From: Burkholderiales bacterium
Lineage (GTDB): Bacteria > Pseudomonadota > Gammaproteobacteria > Burkholderiales > Burkholderiaceae_F
Assembly (NCBI GenBank): GCA_016716275.1
Contig: JADJWR010000003.1
Coordinates: 930,001-994,000, forward strand
DNA: 64,000 nt
Direction: 5' to 3'
The position numbers and the translations under genes were made by a program. The first letter of the stretch is position 1; each line of letters starts with the position of its first letter. The notes beneath the pieces were generated by a model that was not told the DNA's origin, ran no database searches, and saw only the letters and a program-made list of their open reading frames with translations. Shown one piece after another: positions 1 through 8,853 of this stretch.

Positions 1-1552
1 GAGCCAGCGTCGTCGAGCGCGCCTTGTCGATCGCGGCCGCCACGTTGGCGGCCGACTTCTCGGCCATCCGTTCGAGCGCCGCCAGCGTGCCGGGCCCGAG
101 CCTGAACAGATCGGCCGGCGAGTGCACCAGTCCGGCGTCGACCAGCTGATCGACCAGCTTCTCGCCGAGCCCCTCGATGTCCAGCGCCCGCCGGCCGGCG
201 AAGTGCAGCAGCGCCTGCTTGCGCTGCGCCGGGCAGAACAGTCCGCCGCTGCAGCGGTGGTCCTTCTCCGCCTCGTCGCGCACCACCTGCGAGCCGCATA
301 CCGGACAGTTCCCGGGCATGGCGAACGGCCCGGCCCCGGGCGGCCGCCGCTCGACCAGCACGGCGACGATCTGCGGAATCACGTCGCCGGCGCGACGGAC
401 GATCACCGTGTCGCCGACGCGCAGCTCGAGGCTGTGCACGAAGTCCTCGTTGTGCAAGGTGGCGTTGCTGACCGTCACGCCGCCGACGAACACCGGCTGC
501 AGCCGCGCCACCGGCGTCAGCTTGCCGGTGCGGCCGACCTGCACCTCGATGTCGAGCACCCGTGTCAGCTCCTCCTGCGCCGGGAACTTGTGCGCCACCG
601 CCCAGGCCGGCTCGCGGGTGACGAAGCCGAGCTGCCGCTGCAGCGCCAGCGAGTTGACCTTGTAGACCACGCCGTCGATGTCGAACGGCAGCCGGTCGCG
701 TTCGGCGGCGATGCGCTGGTGATAGGCGATCAGCCCCGGCGCGCCGTGCACCACCGCACGCCGCGACGACACCGGAACGCCGTACCCGGCGAGCGCGTCG
801 AGCAGCCCGCTGTGCGTCGGCGGCAGCTCGCAGCCCTCGGTCTCGCCGATGCCGTAGGCGAAGAAGCTCAGCGGCCGGCTGGCGGTCACCGCCGGGTCGA
901 GCTGGCGCACGAAGCCGGCGGCCGCGTTGCGCGGATTGACGAAGACCTTGTCGCCGCCGGCGCGCTGCCGCTCGTTGAGCTGCTCGAAGGCGTCGCGACG
1001 CATGAACACCTCGCCACGCACTTCCAGCAGCGGCGGCGGATGGGCGCCGCGCAGCCGCAGCGGCACGCTGCGGACCGTGCGCAGGTTAGGCGTCACGTCC
1101 TCGCCGGTTTCGCCATCGCCGCGCGTGGCGGCGCGCGCCAGCAGGCCGTCCTCGTAGCGCAGGCTGATGGCGATGCCGTCGAACTTCAGCTCGGCCGCGT
1201 ATTCGACCGGCGGGTCGGCTTCGCCCAGGCCGAGCTTGCGGCGGATGCGTGCGTCGAAGGCAGTCGCTCCGCCAGGCCCGCTGTCGGTCTCGGTGTGGAT
1301 CGACAGCATCGGCATCGCATGCCGCACCGGCGGCAGATCGGCGCGGCGGCCGCCACCGACGCGCTGCGTCGGCGAGTCCGCCGTCACCAGCTCGGGGTGC
1401 TGCGCCTCGAGTTCCTGCAGCTCGCGGAACAGGCGGTCGTACGCCGCGTCCGGCAGGCTCGGCGCATCGAGCACGTAGTAGGCGTGATCGTGACGCGCGA
1501 TCTCCTCGCGCAGCGCCTGCACCCGCGTGCGGACCTTGGCAGTGACCGTCAT
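1..1552 (-). CDS. ligA: NAD-dependent DNA ligase LigA (C-terminus beyond window edge)
   Basis: LigA seals nicks in duplex DNA during replication and repair, using NAD+ as the adenylate donor. Read from the ATG at 1552, the frame stays open for 517 codons to the window edge. The adenylation motif KFDG lies at residues 123-126, with K123 the predicted AMP-accepting lysine. The nucleotidyltransferase and OB-fold regions follow, and four zinc-finger cysteines sit near residues 416, 419, 434 and 440. A helix-hairpin-helix region starts after that, and the remaining HhH and BRCT domains lie outside the window. It starts 11 bp after the zipA stop, so it is the third gene of a smc-zipA-ligA unit. No convincing Shine-Dalgarno sequence precedes the start, so translation may be coupled to zipA. 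Identity is certain from motifs and context. Confidence 0.96.
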   Translation of the reverse strand, partial: MTVTAKVRTRVQALREEIARHDHAYYVLDAPSLPDAAYDRLFRELQELEAQHPELVTADSPTQRVGGGRRADLPPVRHAMPMLSIHTETDSGPGGATAFDARIRRKLGLGEADPPVEYAAELKFDGIAISLRYEDGLLARAATRGDGETGEDVTPNLRTVRSVPLRLRGAHPPPLLEVRGEVFMRRDAFEQLNERQRAGGDKVFVNPRNAAAGFVRQLDPAVTASRPLSFFAYGIGETEGCELPPTHSGLLDALAGYGVPVSSRRAVVHGAPGLIAYHQRIAAERDRLPFDIDGVVYKVNSLALQRQLGFVTREPAWAVAHKFPAQEELTRVLDIEVQVGRTGKLTPVARLQPVFVGGVTVSNATLHNEDFVHSLELRVGDTVIVRRAGDVIPQIVAVLVERRPPGAGPFAMPGNCPVCGSQVVRDEAEKDHRCSGGLFCPAQRKQALLHFAGRRALDIEGLGEKLVDQLVDAGLVHSPADLFRLGPGTLAALERMAEKSAANVAAAIDKARSTTLA

Positions 1553-1563
1553 CGGCCGGCGCG

Positions 1564-2601
1564 TCAGGAAAACAGGCGGCGCGCCCGCTCGGAGCCCGGC
1601 TCCAGGTCGGCGGCGCGCATCTGCTCGTACAGCGCCTGCAGGGCGGGCTCGATCGCCTCGATCGACCCGGGCGCGATCGGCTTGCCGTGGTCGTCGACCA
1701 CCCGGGCATTGAGCAGCGCCGCCAGCTCGCTGGCGGTCGAGAACATCGCCCGCAGCGGCTGCGCCGCCGGCGGCACCGACGGCACGTCGAGTTCCAGCAG
1801 CAGCAGATCATCGGCAGCCAGGCGGGCGCTGAACGGCACCACTGCATCGTCGCTGCGCCGCAGCCATCGGCGCTCGCCGTCCGGCACGAGGCCGATCGCC
1901 AGCGCCGATCTGCTCACCACGGCCGGGTTGAAGGCGCCGTCGCCGGGCTGCAGGGTCAGGCCGATCTGCACGTCGAACTGGGCGATCTTCGCCTCGAGTT
2001 CGGCGGCACGCCGGCGCAGCAGCGGTACCTCGGGCGGATCGAAATCGGCCTCCAGCGCCACCGCCACCTGCTGGACGGCGGCGATGAACTGCGACGCCTC
2101 GATGTCGCCCAGTTTCCGGCGGCGGTTGGCGAGCTGGACCGACGCCAGCAGCTCGCTGTAGAAACCGAAGCGGTCAGGCACCACCCACTGCTCGGCACGG
2201 CCGTCCCAGGCGAGCACGTGCGCCGGCAGCCCGACATCGAGCCGAAGCAGCGATGCCGCCGCGTCGATCACCGCCACGCCGTCGACGGCATGCGCGCAGC
2301 GCAGTTCGAGCACGCAGTCGAGCATCGGGTCCTCGATCCAGGCCGCCAGCTGCGGGCGCTGCTGCGGCGGCTCCGCCGCCGGCGCCGACTCGCCGGCCAG
2401 CTCGCCGAGCCGCGGCTCGATGCGCTCGCCGCCGGCTGCGGCGCCGCCCGGCGACGGCGCCTGCAGCGGATCGATCTCCGGCGTGCCGAGGCGCTCGCGC
2501 AGCCGGCGGACCTGGCGCCGCTCCTGCCACTTGCTCCAGGCGAGCAGCAGCAGCAGCACGACCACCGCCGCGGCGATCAGGGCGTAGTGCAGCTCGGTCA
2601 T
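1564..2601 (-). CDS. zipA: Cell division protein ZipA
   Basis: ZipA tethers FtsZ to the inner membrane and stabilises the Z ring. The 345-residue product begins with one hydrophobic helix (about residues 7-22) followed by a basic patch rich in Lys and Arg. A variable Pro/Ala/Glu-rich linker follows, then a C-terminal region of about 200 residues matching the FtsZ-binding ZipA_C fold. This single N-terminal anchor with a long linker is the family's architecture. The gene lies 25 bp downstream of smc and 11 bp upstream of ligA, an order conserved in many beta- and gammaproteobacteria, which supports the call because ZipA sequences are poorly conserved. The ATG at 2601 places the membrane helix right at the N-terminus. 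Confidence 0.9.
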   Translation of the reverse strand: MTELHYALIAAAVVVLLLLLAWSKWQERRQVRRLRERLGTPEIDPLQAPSPGGAAAGGERIEPRLGELAGESAPAAEPPQQRPQLAAWIEDPMLDCVLELRCAHAVDGVAVIDAAASLLRLDVGLPAHVLAWDGRAEQWVVPDRFGFYSELLASVQLANRRRKLGDIEASQFIAAVQQVAVALEADFDPPEVPLLRRRAAELEAKIAQFDVQIGLTLQPGDGAFNPAVVSRSALAIGLVPDGERRWLRRSDDAVVPFSARLAADDLLLLELDVPSVPPAAQPLRAMFSTASELAALLNARVVDDHGKPIAPGSIEAIEPALQALYEQMRAADLEPGSERARRLFS

Positions 2602-2626
2602 GTTGCCGGCATTGCCGCGCCGCGCC

Positions 2627-5600
2627 TCAGGCCGGCTCGGCGGTCAGGCGCATCGCGCTGTCGATGTCCACCGCGACGATGCGCGACACCCCCTGCTCCT
2701 GCATGGTCACGCCGATCAGCTGCTCGGCCATCTCCATCGCGATCTTGTTGTGCGTGATGAACAGGAACTGCGTGCCGGGAGTCGATTCACGGCTGGTCAT
2801 CGACCGGACCAGGGCGCAGAAGCGCTCGGTGTTCGGATCGTCGAGCGGCGCATCGACCTCGTCGAGCAGGCAGAACGGCGCCGGGTTGAGCTTGAACAGG
2901 GCGAACACCAGCGCGATGGCGGTCAGCGCCTTCTCGCCGCCCGACAGCAGGTGAATCGTGCTGTTGCGCTTGCCCGGCGGCTGCGCCATCACCTGCACCC
3001 CGGCGTCGAGGATCTCCTCGCCGGTCATCAGCAGCCTTGCCTCGCCGCCGCCGAACAGCCGCGGGAACAGCTGGCCGAACTGCACGTTGACCTGCTCGAA
3101 GGTGCTGGCGAGCAGCTCGCGTGTCTCGCGGTCGATCTTGCGGATCGCGTCCTCGAGCGTGTCGATCGCCGCCTTCAGGTCGGCCGACTGCGCGTCGAGG
3201 AAGCCCTTGCGCTCGCGGCTGGATTCCAGTTCCTGCAGCGCCGCGAGGTTGACCGCGCCGAGCGCCTCGATCTCGGCTGCCAGCCGCACGATCTCCGCCT
3301 GCAGGGCCGAGGCCCGCTGCGGCGCGCCCTGCAGGCGCTGCGCAAGTTGCGCCTCGTCGGCATGCACGTCGGCCAGCATCTGCGCGAACTGCTCGACCGA
3401 CAGGCGGGCCGCCTGCTCCTTGAGCTGCAGTTCGGTGATCTTCTCGCGGCGCGGCTGCACGTCGCGCTCGAGCAGCAGCCGCTGCTCGTCGATGCCGCGC
3501 ATCTGCTGGGTCATCTCGTCGAGCCGGCTTCGCGCCTCGCGCAGCCGCTCCTCCGCCTGCGCCCGCTGGGCGAGCCAGCGGTCCAGACCGGTGCGCGCCG
3601 CCGTGTCGTCGAGGCCGGCAAGCTGCGCCTGCGCGGTCTGCTGGTCGGTCAGCAGGCGCGCCGCATCGATCGCCGCCGATTCGATCGCGTGCAGCACGTC
3701 GGCCCGCCGCTGGCGCGCCGCGCCTGCCTCGAACTCGCTGCGCTGCACGTCCGCCGCCATCCGGCCGCGCTCGTCGCGGCCGTCGCGGACGGCGCGGTCG
3801 GCCTCCTCGTAGGCGACCCGCGCCGACTCCAGCGCCTGCTGCCTGCCGGCCAGCGCCTCGTCGAGCTCGGCGAAGCGACGCTCGGCCTCGTCACGCTGGC
3901 GGCGCAGTTCCTGCTCGTTGGCCTCGACCTCGGCCAGCTCGGCCTCGATCTGTCCGCCCCGGTGGCGCACCCGCTCGACCAGCTCGGCCAGCCGGACGAC
4001 TTCCAGCTGCCGTGCGTGCGCCTGGCCACGCAACTGCTCGACCGCGTTGCGCTGTGCCTGTTCGCTCGCGGTGGCCTCGCGCAGCTGCGCGTCGCAGCGC
4101 GCCAGCGCGCCGACCGCGTGCTCGACGAGCAGCTTCTGCGCCCGCTGCTCCTTCTCCAGGTTCTCGATTTCCTGCCGTCGCGCCAGCAACCCCGACTTGC
4201 GGTCGTCCGGCGCATAGAAACGCAGGCCGTGCCGCGACACCAGATGCCCGCCGCGCACGACGAACTGCCCGCCCGGCGGCAACTGCTCGCGCGCCGCCAT
4301 TGCCTGCGCCAGGTCGTCGGCGACGTACACCCCGGCCAGCCAGTCGCCGAGCACCGCGGCGAGCGCCGCATCGTGGCCGCGCAGCCGGTCGCTCAGCCGC
4401 GCAAATCCGGCGAGCGTCGCCGGCTCGCGGGCCGCACCGCCGGCGAGCGAGTAGAAGGCGACGCGCGCCGGCGGTGCATTGCCGGCCAGCGCGGCCAGGC
4501 CATCGAGCCTGCCCACTTCGATCGCCTCGACGCGATCGCGCAGCACCGCCTCGAAGGCGACCTCCCAGCCGGCGTCGACCTGCAGCCGGCGGAAAAGGCG
4601 CGGCAGCGATTGCAGGCCCTGGTCGCGCAGCCAGGGGTCGAGTCTTTCGTCCGCCTCGACGTTCGTCTGCAGTTCGCGCAGCGCCTGCAGCCGTGCCTCG
4701 AGCCTGGCCAGTCCGTCGGTCTCCCGCGTGCGCGCCTCGAGCAGCCCGTGCCGGTCGGACTGGGCCCTGGCCAGTTCGCCGCGCGTCGCCTCCTGGCACT
4801 GGCCGGCGGCGGCCAGTTCGGCCTCGAGCCGCTGTGCCTCGCCACGCAGCGAGGCAAGCCGCTCCTCGTCCGGCGCACCCAGGTGGCCGCGCTCCTCCTG
4901 CAACCGCTCGCGCCGCTGCGCCAGCGCGGCCAGCTGCCGGTCGACGCTGCGCTGCTCGGCACCGGCGCCGTCGATCGCCTGCTCGGCGAGCGCCGACTCG
5001 GCGCGGGCGGCGCCGAGCGCTTCGCGCGCCGCCGCGTACGCCTGCTCCAGCGCCGGCAGGGCGGCCTCGTGGGCGGCCAGCCGCTCGCGCGCCTGCACCA
5101 GCCTCGCCTCGCCGTCGGCGATCTGTCGCGCCAGGTCCTCGGCGCGTGCCTTCAGGTCCGCCTCCTCGGCGAGGCGACGGTCGCGGGTGGCCGCCAGCGT
5201 GGCGACCTGCGCCGCCAGCCGGTCGCGGCTTTCCGCCACCAGGCGGAGCTCCGCCTCCAGCTTGCCGATCTCCGCGTTGACGTTCAGCAGGTCCGACTGC
5301 GCGGCGTGCAGTGCCTCCGAGCCGTCGTACTGCGCGACGCGCGCCTCCTCCAGTCGCCGCTCGGCGGCGCGCAGCTCGGCGATGTGCGCCTCCAGCGCGA
5401 TGCTGCGCAGCTCGATGTCGCGCGCCACCTTGTCCTGCTCGGCGGCCGCCTCTCGCTTGCGCGTCATCCACAGCAGCCGCTGCTGCTCGTCGTGGCTCGC
5501 CTTCAGCTGCTGGTAGCGCTGCGCGACTTCGGCCTGGCCCGCCAGCTTGTCGAGCTGCGCGTCCAGCTCGCGCAGGATGTCCTCGACCCGCGTCAGGTTG

Positions 5601-6166
5601 TCGCGCGTGTCGGCGAGCCGGTTCTCCGTCTCGCGGCGGCGCTCGCGGTACTTCGAAACGCCCGCCGCCTCCTCGAGGAACACCCGCAGTTCCTCCGGCC
5701 GCGCCTCGATGATGCGCGAGATCATCCCCTGGCCGATGATGGCGTAGGCGCGCGGCCCCAGCCCGGTGCCGAGGAACATGTCCTGCACGTCGCGCCGGCG
5801 CACGCTCTGGTTGTTGATGTAGTAGCTGGAGGCGCCGTCGCGCGTCAGCACGCGCTTCACCGCGATCTCGCCGAAGCGGCCCCATTCGCCCTGGATGCGG
5901 CCGTCCGCGTTGTCGAACACCAGCTCGACGCTGGCGCGGCCGCCCGGTTTGCGGTTCACCGAGCCGTTGAAGATCACGTCCTGCATCGACTCGCCGCGCA
6001 GTTCGGCGGCCTTGCTCTCGCCGAGCACCCAGCGCACGGCATCGATCACGTTCGACTTGCCGCAGCCGTTCGGACCGACCACGCCGACCAGGCTGCCCGG
6101 CACCTCGATGGGCGTCGGATCGACAAATGACTTGAATCCGGCCAGCTTGATCTGCCGAAGATGCAC
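2627..6166 (-). CDS. smc: Chromosome partition protein SMC
   Basis: SMC is the condensin ATPase that compacts and separates sister chromosomes, working with ScpA and ScpB. The 1179-residue product has the full family layout. An N-terminal Walker A (GPNGCGKS, residues 31-38) is followed by a long coiled coil rich in Ala, Arg, Glu and Gln. A hinge region near the middle (about residues 500-640) precedes the return coiled coil. The C-terminal head carries the ABC signature LSGGEKAL and the Walker B segment CLLDEVDAPLDD. The start codon is GTG at 6166, chosen because it gives the canonical N-terminus (MHLRQIKLAGFKSF). The gene heads the smc-zipA-ligA unit and is transcribed divergently from queF. 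The GC-rich coiled coil leaves a long open frame on the opposite strand that is not a gene. Confidence 0.97.
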   Translation of the reverse strand: MHLRQIKLAGFKSFVDPTPIEVPGSLVGVVGPNGCGKSNVIDAVRWVLGESKAAELRGESMQDVIFNGSVNRKPGGRASVELVFDNADGRIQGEWGRFGEIAVKRVLTRDGASSYYINNQSVRRRDVQDMFLGTGLGPRAYAIIGQGMISRIIEARPEELRVFLEEAAGVSKYRERRRETENRLADTRDNLTRVEDILRELDAQLDKLAGQAEVAQRYQQLKASHDEQQRLLWMTRKREAAAEQDKVARDIELRSIALEAHIAELRAAERRLEEARVAQYDGSEALHAAQSDLLNVNAEIGKLEAELRLVAESRDRLAAQVATLAATRDRRLAEEADLKARAEDLARQIADGEARLVQARERLAAHEAALPALEQAYAAAREALGAARAESALAEQAIDGAGAEQRSVDRQLAALAQRRERLQEERGHLGAPDEERLASLRGEAQRLEAELAAAGQCQEATRGELARAQSDRHGLLEARTRETDGLARLEARLQALRELQTNVEADERLDPWLRDQGLQSLPRLFRRLQVDAGWEVAFEAVLRDRVEAIEVGRLDGLAALAGNAPPARVAFYSLAGGAAREPATLAGFARLSDRLRGHDAALAAVLGDWLAGVYVADDLAQAMAAREQLPPGGQFVVRGGHLVSRHGLRFYAPDDRKSGLLARRQEIENLEKEQRAQKLLVEHAVGALARCDAQLREATASEQAQRNAVEQLRGQAHARQLEVVRLAELVERVRHRGGQIEAELAEVEANEQELRRQRDEAERRFAELDEALAGRQQALESARVAYEEADRAVRDGRDERGRMAADVQRSEFEAGAARQRRADVLHAIESAAIDAARLLTDQQTAQAQLAGLDDTAARTGLDRWLAQRAQAEERLREARSRLDEMTQQMRGIDEQRLLLERDVQPRREKITELQLKEQAARLSVEQFAQMLADVHADEAQLAQRLQGAPQRASALQAEIVRLAAEIEALGAVNLAALQELESSRERKGFLDAQSADLKAAIDTLEDAIRKIDRETRELLASTFEQVNVQFGQLFPRLFGGGEARLLMTGEEILDAGVQVMAQPPGKRNSTIHLLSGGEKALTAIALVFALFKLNPAPFCLLDEVDAPLDDPNTERFCALVRSMTSRESTPGTQFLFITHNKIAMEMAEQLIGVTMQEQGVSRIVAVDIDSAMRLTAEPA

Positions 6167-6241
6167 GATGAATCTTCCCGGGAAAGCGACGCCGCCCGCG
6201 GAGTGGTCGACGGGCGAGCCGATGCTGCTGCGATGGCTTCG

Positions 6242-6247
6242 TATAAT
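6242..6247 (+). promoter_or_regulatory. Candidate -10 element for queF-dapC-dapD
   Basis: A perfect TATAAT occurs in the 122-bp divergent gap between smc and queF, 41 bp upstream of the queF ATG, in otherwise GC-rich DNA. The hexamer 17 bp upstream (6219-6224) does not resemble TTGACA and no TGN extension is present. Only the -10 is supported. The surrounding GTATAATAC is almost palindromic, so it also offers a TATTAT in the smc direction. Confidence 0.45.
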
Positions 6248-6288
6248 ACCGTCAACCTCCTTTCCTCCTCTGAGATCAGGGCGCGCCG

Positions 6289-6705
6289 ATGGCCACCCGT
6301 CCCGCCGCTTCGCTGGAGAGCTTCGCCAACCCCAGCCCCGAGCGCGATTACCTGGTTCATATCGAGATCCCCGAGTTCACCTGCCTGTGTCCGCTGACCG
6401 GGCAGCCGGACTTCGCGACCCTGGTGCTCGACTACGTGCCCGACGCGCGCAACGTCGAGCTCAAGAGCCTGAAGCTGTACGCCTGGTCGTACCGCGACCA
6501 GGGCGCTTTCCACGAGGCGGTGACCAACAGGATCCTCGACGACCTGGTGCGCGCGTTGAAGCCGCGCTTCATCAGGCTCGCCGCCCGCTGGTACGTTCGC
6601 GGCGGCATCTTCACCACAGTGGTGGCCGAGCATCGCAAGCGCGGCTGGAAGGCGCCGCCGCAGGTCGAGCTGCCGCGCTTCGAGCCGTCGTCGAGCGTGC
6701 GCTGA
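6289..6705 (+). CDS. queF: NADPH-dependent 7-cyano-7-deazaguanine reductase QueF
   Basis: QueF reduces the nitrile of preQ0 to the aminomethyl group of preQ1 in queuosine tRNA modification. The 138-residue product is the short unimodal type. The QueF signature is present: C34 in CPLTGQPD is the predicted thioimide-forming cysteine and D41 the catalytic acid. ELKSLKLY and FHE (residues 74-76) match the NADPH and substrate binding segments. The length fits the short QueF class. Its stop overlaps the next gene's ATG by one base (TGATG), so it is translationally coupled to dapC. No preQ1 riboswitch-like structure was recognised upstream. Confidence 0.96.
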   Translation: MATRPAASLESFANPSPERDYLVHIEIPEFTCLCPLTGQPDFATLVLDYVPDARNVELKSLKLYAWSYRDQGAFHEAVTNRILDDLVRALKPRFIRLAARWYVRGGIFTTVVAEHRKRGWKAPPQVELPRFEPSSSVR

Positions 6706-7895
6706 TGAACCCGGACCTGGCCAGGCTGCAGCCGTATCCGTTCGAGCGGCTGCGCCAGCTGCTCGCCGGCAACACCCCGCCGTCGTCGCTGTCGCCCATC
6801 AACCTGTCGATCGGCGAGCCGAAGCACGCCACGCCGCAGCTGATCTTCGAGGCGCTGACGGCCGCCCTGCCGACGCTGGCCAGCTACCCGCTGACGCTCG
6901 GCACCGAGGCGTTGCGCGAGTCGATCGCCGCCTGGCTGGCGCGCCGCTACGCGTTGCCGAAGGTCGACCCGGCGAGCCAGGTGATCCCGGTGGCCGGCTC
7001 GCGCGAAGCACTGTTTGCCTTCGCGCAGACGGTGGTCGACCGCACGCGCGCCGCGCGCGTGGTGATGCCCAATCCCTTCTACCAGATCTACGAGGGCGCC
7101 GCCCTGCTCGCCGGCGCCGAGCCGCTGTTCCTGCCCTGCACGCCGGAGAACGGCCTGCGGATGGACTTCGGCAGCGTCGACGCCGCGACATGGGCGCAGG
7201 TGCAGCTGGTCTACGTCTGCTCGCCGGGCAACCCGCATGGCCGCGTGATGCGGCTGGACGAGTGGCGCGAGCTGTTCGCGCTGGCCGACCGCCACGGCTT
7301 CGTCATCGCCAGCGACGAGTGCTATGCGGAGATCTATCTCGACGAGACCGCGCCGCCGCTCGGCGGGCTGCAGGCGGCAGTGTCGCTCGGGCGCCCCGGA
7401 TTCGAGCGGCTGGTCGCCTTCGGCAGCTTGTCGAAACGCTCCAACGCGCCCGGCCTTCGCTCGGGCTTCGTCGCCGGCGACGCGGCGGTGCTGAAGAAGT
7501 TCCTCCTGTACCGCACCTACCACGGCACGGCGCTCGGCCCCGCGGTGCAGGCCGCCAGCGTGGCCGCCTGGCGCGACGAGGCGCACGTCGTCGAGAACCG
7601 GCGCAAGTACGCGGCGAAGTTCCGCCTCGCCACGCCGATCGTCCAGCAGGTGCTGCGCACCGAGATGCCGGAGGCCGCCTTCTACCTGTGGGCGCGCACG
7701 CCGATCGACGATGCCGAGTTCGCCCGCCGGCTGCATGCCCGGTGCAACGTCACCGTGCTGCCAGGCAGCTTCCTGTCACGCACCAGCGGCGGCCTGAACC
7801 CCGGCGCCGGGTTCGTGCGCATCGCCCTGGTCGCCGAGGAGGCCGAGGTCATCGAGGCCGCCCGGCGCATCGCCGAGTTCGGCCGTTCACTCTGA
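6705..7895 (+). CDS. dapC: Succinyldiaminopimelate transaminase DapC
   Basis: This PLP-dependent fold-type I aminotransferase should convert N-succinyl-2-amino-6-ketopimelate to N-succinyl-L,L-diaminopimelate in the succinylase branch of DAP/lysine synthesis. The 396-residue product contains the PLP Schiff-base lysine K244 in SLSKRSNAPGLRSGF. The cofactor-contacting asparagine lies in SPGNPHG (about residues 173-179) and the conserved D204 in IASDE. It starts with the ATG that overlaps the queF stop by one base. The following gene is dapD and dapE lies two genes on, so the pathway context supports DapC over a generic aspartate-type aminotransferase. Confidence 0.93.
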   Translation: MNPDLARLQPYPFERLRQLLAGNTPPSSLSPINLSIGEPKHATPQLIFEALTAALPTLASYPLTLGTEALRESIAAWLARRYALPKVDPASQVIPVAGSREALFAFAQTVVDRTRAARVVMPNPFYQIYEGAALLAGAEPLFLPCTPENGLRMDFGSVDAATWAQVQLVYVCSPGNPHGRVMRLDEWRELFALADRHGFVIASDECYAEIYLDETAPPLGGLQAAVSLGRPGFERLVAFGSLSKRSNAPGLRSGFVAGDAAVLKKFLLYRTYHGTALGPAVQAASVAAWRDEAHVVENRRKYAAKFRLATPIVQQVLRTEMPEAAFYLWARTPIDDAEFARRLHARCNVTVLPGSFLSRTSGGLNPGAGFVRIALVAEEAEVIEAARRIAEFGRSL

Positions 7896-7903
7896 GGAGC
7901 CCC

Positions 7904-8740
7904 ATGTCGAATCAGGACATCATCAACCATGCCTGGGACAACCGCGCCGACCTCGGTCCGGGCTCGACCGGCGCGGTGCGCACGGCCGTCGAGGAGACCC
8001 TGGCGGCGCTCGACGCGGGCCGGCTGCGCGTCGCCGAGAAGCGCGACGGACAGTGGGTCGTCCACCAGTGGGCCAAGAAGGCGGTGCTGCTGTCGTTCCG
8101 GCTGTCGGACAACCTGCCGATGGGTTTCGGCGGCGGCGAACCGTTCGCCTTCTACGACAAGGTGCCGACCAAGTTCGCCGGCTGGACGCAGGCGCAGTTC
8201 CGCGACGCCGGCGTGCGGGTGGTGCCGCCGGCGGTGGCCCGTCGCGGCGCATTCATCGCCCGCAACGTCGTGCTGATGCCCTCCTACGTCAACATCGGCG
8301 CCTATGTCGACGAAGGCACGATGGTCGACACCTGGGCGACCGTCGGCTCCTGCGCGCAGATCGGCAGGAACGTGCACCTGTCCGGCGGGGTGGGCATCGG
8401 CGGCGTGCTCGAGCCGCTGCAGGCCAACCCGACCATCATCGAGGACAACTGCTTCATCGGCGCCCGTTCCGAGGTGGTCGAAGGGGTGATCATCGAGGAG
8501 AACTCGGTGCTGTCGATGGGTGTGTACATCGGCCAGAGCACGCGGATCTACGATCGCGAGACCGGCGCGATCCTCTATGGCCGCGTTCCATCGGGCTCGG
8601 TGGTCGTGCCGGGCTCGCTGCCGTCGAAGGACGGCGGCTACAGCCTGTACTGCGCGGTGATCGTCAAGCGCGTCGACGCGCAGACGCGTGCCAAGACCGG
8701 CATCAACGAGCTGCTGCGCGAGGCCACCGACCGCGGCTGA
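7904..8740 (+). CDS. dapD: 2,3,4,5-tetrahydropyridine-2,6-dicarboxylate N-succinyltransferase DapD
   Basis: DapD transfers succinyl from succinyl-CoA to tetrahydrodipicolinate, committing it to the succinylated DAP pathway. The 278-residue product matches family length. After an alpha-helical N-terminal domain it shows the left-handed beta-helix hexapeptide pattern (for example NIGAYVDEGTMVDTWATVGS and the following repeats to about residue 230). The MVDTWATVGSCAQIG stretch is a DapD hallmark. The chosen ATG at 7904 is preceded by GAGGAG at good spacing, 8 bp after dapC. DapC supplies the next enzymatic step and DapE the one after. Confidence 0.97.
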   Translation: MSNQDIINHAWDNRADLGPGSTGAVRTAVEETLAALDAGRLRVAEKRDGQWVVHQWAKKAVLLSFRLSDNLPMGFGGGEPFAFYDKVPTKFAGWTQAQFRDAGVRVVPPAVARRGAFIARNVVLMPSYVNIGAYVDEGTMVDTWATVGSCAQIGRNVHLSGGVGIGGVLEPLQANPTIIEDNCFIGARSEVVEGVIIEENSVLSMGVYIGQSTRIYDRETGAILYGRVPSGSVVVPGSLPSKDGGYSLYCAVIVKRVDAQTRAKTGINELLREATDRG

Positions 8741-8853
8741 GCGCCGCCGCTGGCAGTTCGGATTCATCCGTTCTACGGATTCGCGCGGCTTCTGTTCGGC
8801 GCGCCCGCTGCGTAAGCTACGCGGGTGAAGTCCGACGGACGCAGGAACCACCC

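Noticed and set aside
122..6130. Very long plus-strand open frames opposite ligA, zipA and smc, including one of 1176 codons
   Set aside because: They mirror the minus-strand genes codon for codon, as happens in GC-rich DNA. Their translations are low-complexity Arg/Leu/Ala/Gln with no recognisable domain.
6167..6288. A preQ1 riboswitch upstream of queF
   Set aside because: The leader after the TATAAT is about 40 nt of pyrimidine- and purine-rich sequence without the expected hairpin and A-rich tail.
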